Of a stretch of 5,940 nt of DNA, positions 4,782-5,940 are shown one piece after another. A model generated the notes under the pieces. The model did not search any database. It saw only the letters and a program-made list of their open reading frames with translations, and had not been told where the DNA came from. Source of the DNA: Anaerolineales bacterium UBA1136 (GTDB lineage Bacteria > Chloroflexota > Anaerolineae > Anaerolineales > UBA11657). The stretch is taken from the NCBI GenBank assembly GCA_002311455.1, contig DCAJ01000023.1, positions 7,153 through 13,092 of the forward strand, read 5' to 3'. Within the stretch, counting starts at the first letter, position 1, and every line of letters begins with the position of its first letter. A program made the translations under genes and the position numbers.

Positions 4782-5940
4782 ATGAATAACTTTCTGCAAT
4801 TCCTATTGGCCGTTACAATAATCGTCATTGTTACAAAAGTTGGTGGATATTTGAGTGTACGATTAAAGCAACCTGCAGTAGTTGGAGAATTGCTTGCCGG
4901 CATAACCTTAGGTCCTACGATACTAAACATGATGCAGTGGAGCGTATTCTCTGATCAGCATTTAGGGGAGTTTATAAGCCACCTTGGAGAATTTGGGGTA
5001 ATTCTTCTGATGCTACTTGCCGGAATGCATCTGCATTTGGATGATTTAGTTGAGTCGAGTAGAGTGTCTGGATTAACCGGCGTTCTAGGTGTTATAACTC
5101 CGCTAATAATGGGTTGGGGTATATGCGTCCTTTTTGGAATGCCGAGTCGTTCATCAGCATTTATTGGACTAACATTAGCAGCAACTAGTGTGAGCATATC
5201 AGCACAGACTCTCATGGAATTGGGAATATTGCGCAGCAAAGTTGGCGTGGCTATGATGGGCGCAGCTATAATAGACGACGTACTTGTTCTATTGGGATTA
5301 TCTATATTTATTGCAGTAACTGGCAGCCAAGCTGCGACTAACATTGTAGGGATACTCACAATATTGGTACAGATGATAGGTTACTTTACAATTAGTATTG
5401 CGGTCGGAATGCTATTAATACCAAGACTGACAAATTGGGTTGATGGCATACGCATCAATCAAGGAATATATCTTTACACACTTATTGTAGCTTTAGTTTA
5501 TGCATGGACAGCAGAGGTTATAGGAGGTATTGCTGCTATTACGGGCGCGTTTCTTGCCGGTCTGTTCCTTAGTCGTACTGTACAACGCGATCGCATTGTT
5601 GAAGGAATTTCTATTATAGCTTATTCGCTATTTGTGCCAATTTTCTTTGCTAACATAGGTCTACAGGCCAACGCTAGAAACATTACTGGAGACCTAATAT
5701 GGATTACTTCCGCCATAATTGCGGTAGCAATAATAAGCAAATTAGTAGGATGTACACTAGGAGCACGTTTAGGAGGTATGAGCTTGCAGGAATCTATGCA
5801 AGTAGGAGCAGGAATGATTTCGCGCGGCGAAGTAGGACTTATCGTAGCGACGCTTGGACTAACTCACGGCATTATCAACCAACAAATTTTCTCTATCATA
5901 GTTGTAACAGTTATTGCAGTCACTCTGGTTACGCCCATAT
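4782..5940 (+). CDS. CPA2-family cation/proton antiporter, 3'-truncated
   Basis: A membrane protein expected to exchange Na+ or K+ for protons. The frame from ATG 4782 is open to the window edge, giving 386 residues. Hydrophobic segments run throughout, roughly 7-25, 31-50, 68-84, 96-119, 125-146, 153-180, 187-214, 229-266 (two helices), 277-294, 306-324 and 340-386 (two helices). Family marks include QPAVVGELLAGITLGP (30-45), the unwound-helix motif AATSVSISAQTL (133-144), the ion-binding Asp165-Asp166 in GAAIIDDVLVLL, FVPIFFANIGL (284-294) and MISRGEVGLIVA (345-356). The Asp-Asp pair resembles electrogenic NapA-type exchangers. Lys320 may correspond to their conserved lysine, but I cannot align it. 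Any C-terminal TrkA or nucleotide-binding domain, which would point to Kef-type K+ efflux, lies beyond the edge. The start has only a weak GGA 11 bases upstream (4768-4770) but precedes helix 1 directly. It diverges from the amidohydrolase gene across a 150-bp gap. Confidence 0.9.
   Translation, partial: MNNFLQFLLAVTIIVIVTKVGGYLSVRLKQPAVVGELLAGITLGPTILNMMQWSVFSDQHLGEFISHLGEFGVILLMLLAGMHLHLDDLVESSRVSGLTGVLGVITPLIMGWGICVLFGMPSRSSAFIGLTLAATSVSISAQTLMELGILRSKVGVAMMGAAIIDDVLVLLGLSIFIAVTGSQAATNIVGILTILVQMIGYFTISIAVGMLLIPRLTNWVDGIRINQGIYLYTLIVALVYAWTAEVIGGIAAITGAFLAGLFLSRTVQRDRIVEGISIIAYSLFVPIFFANIGLQANARNITGDLIWITSAIIAVAIISKLVGCTLGARLGGMSLQESMQVGAGMISRGEVGLIVATLGLTHGIINQQIFSIIVVTVIAVTLVTPI

Noticed and set aside
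4700..4930. 76-codon minus-strand frame in the divergent gap and antiporter start
   Set aside because: It is mostly antisense to antiporter helices 1-2 and lacks a ribosome-binding site or family match.
4955..5359. 134-codon minus-strand frame opposite the antiporter
   Set aside because: Its Ile/Pro/Ser/Thr-rich composition is what an antisense reading of membrane-helix codons gives. The plus strand carries the recognisable antiporter.
5586..5593. GCGATCGC palindrome in the antiporter gene
   Set aside because: A single eight-base copy is expected by chance; it is not a repeat array in this window.

Overview
The window is a bacterial chromosome segment with ordinary housekeeping character. 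Intergenic gaps are short, gene order is compact, base composition looks moderately AT-rich by eye, and every complete gene reads without interruption. I see no phage, transposon, CRISPR, tRNA or rRNA signal. The organism cannot be named from sequence alone. The shapes of the L35 and IF3 proteins, and a dihydropyrimidinase beside purine salvage genes, would fit a free-living AT-rich bacterium such as a marine Chloroflexota (SAR202-like) lineage. That is a guess and should be treated as one.

Left part (1-981, minus strand): the start of a ribosomal-protein/initiation-factor operon, infC (IF3) followed by rpmI (ribosomal protein L35), which runs off the left edge. The usual third gene, rplT (L20), would lie outside. 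infC has no ATG, GTG or TTG codon that preserves its conserved N-terminus. The best-supported start is an ATA codon at 864-862, six bases after a clear Shine-Dalgarno sequence. A near-consensus sigma-70-type promoter (981-953) and a leader of about 80 nt with a possible hairpin precede it.

Centre (1006-3209, plus strand): xpt and guaA, transcribed divergently from infC and separated by 19 bp. Together they encode a two-step route from xanthine to GMP: xanthine + PRPP to XMP, then XMP to GMP. No purine riboswitch is visible upstream.

Right part (3210-5940): a minus-strand dihydropyrimidinase-type cyclic amidohydrolase whose stop codon abuts the guaA stop codon with no base between them. After a 150-bp divergent intergenic region comes a plus-strand CPA2-type cation/proton antiporter that runs off the right edge. 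The dihydropyrimidinase may link to pyrimidine catabolism, but no partner gene is present. The antiporter has no evident connection to its neighbours.

I did not find convincing evidence of an undescribed multi-gene system. The points most worth a second look are the non-canonical infC start, the enlarged L35, the base-to-base convergent stop codons and a perfect 16-bp palindrome inside the amidohydrolase gene.
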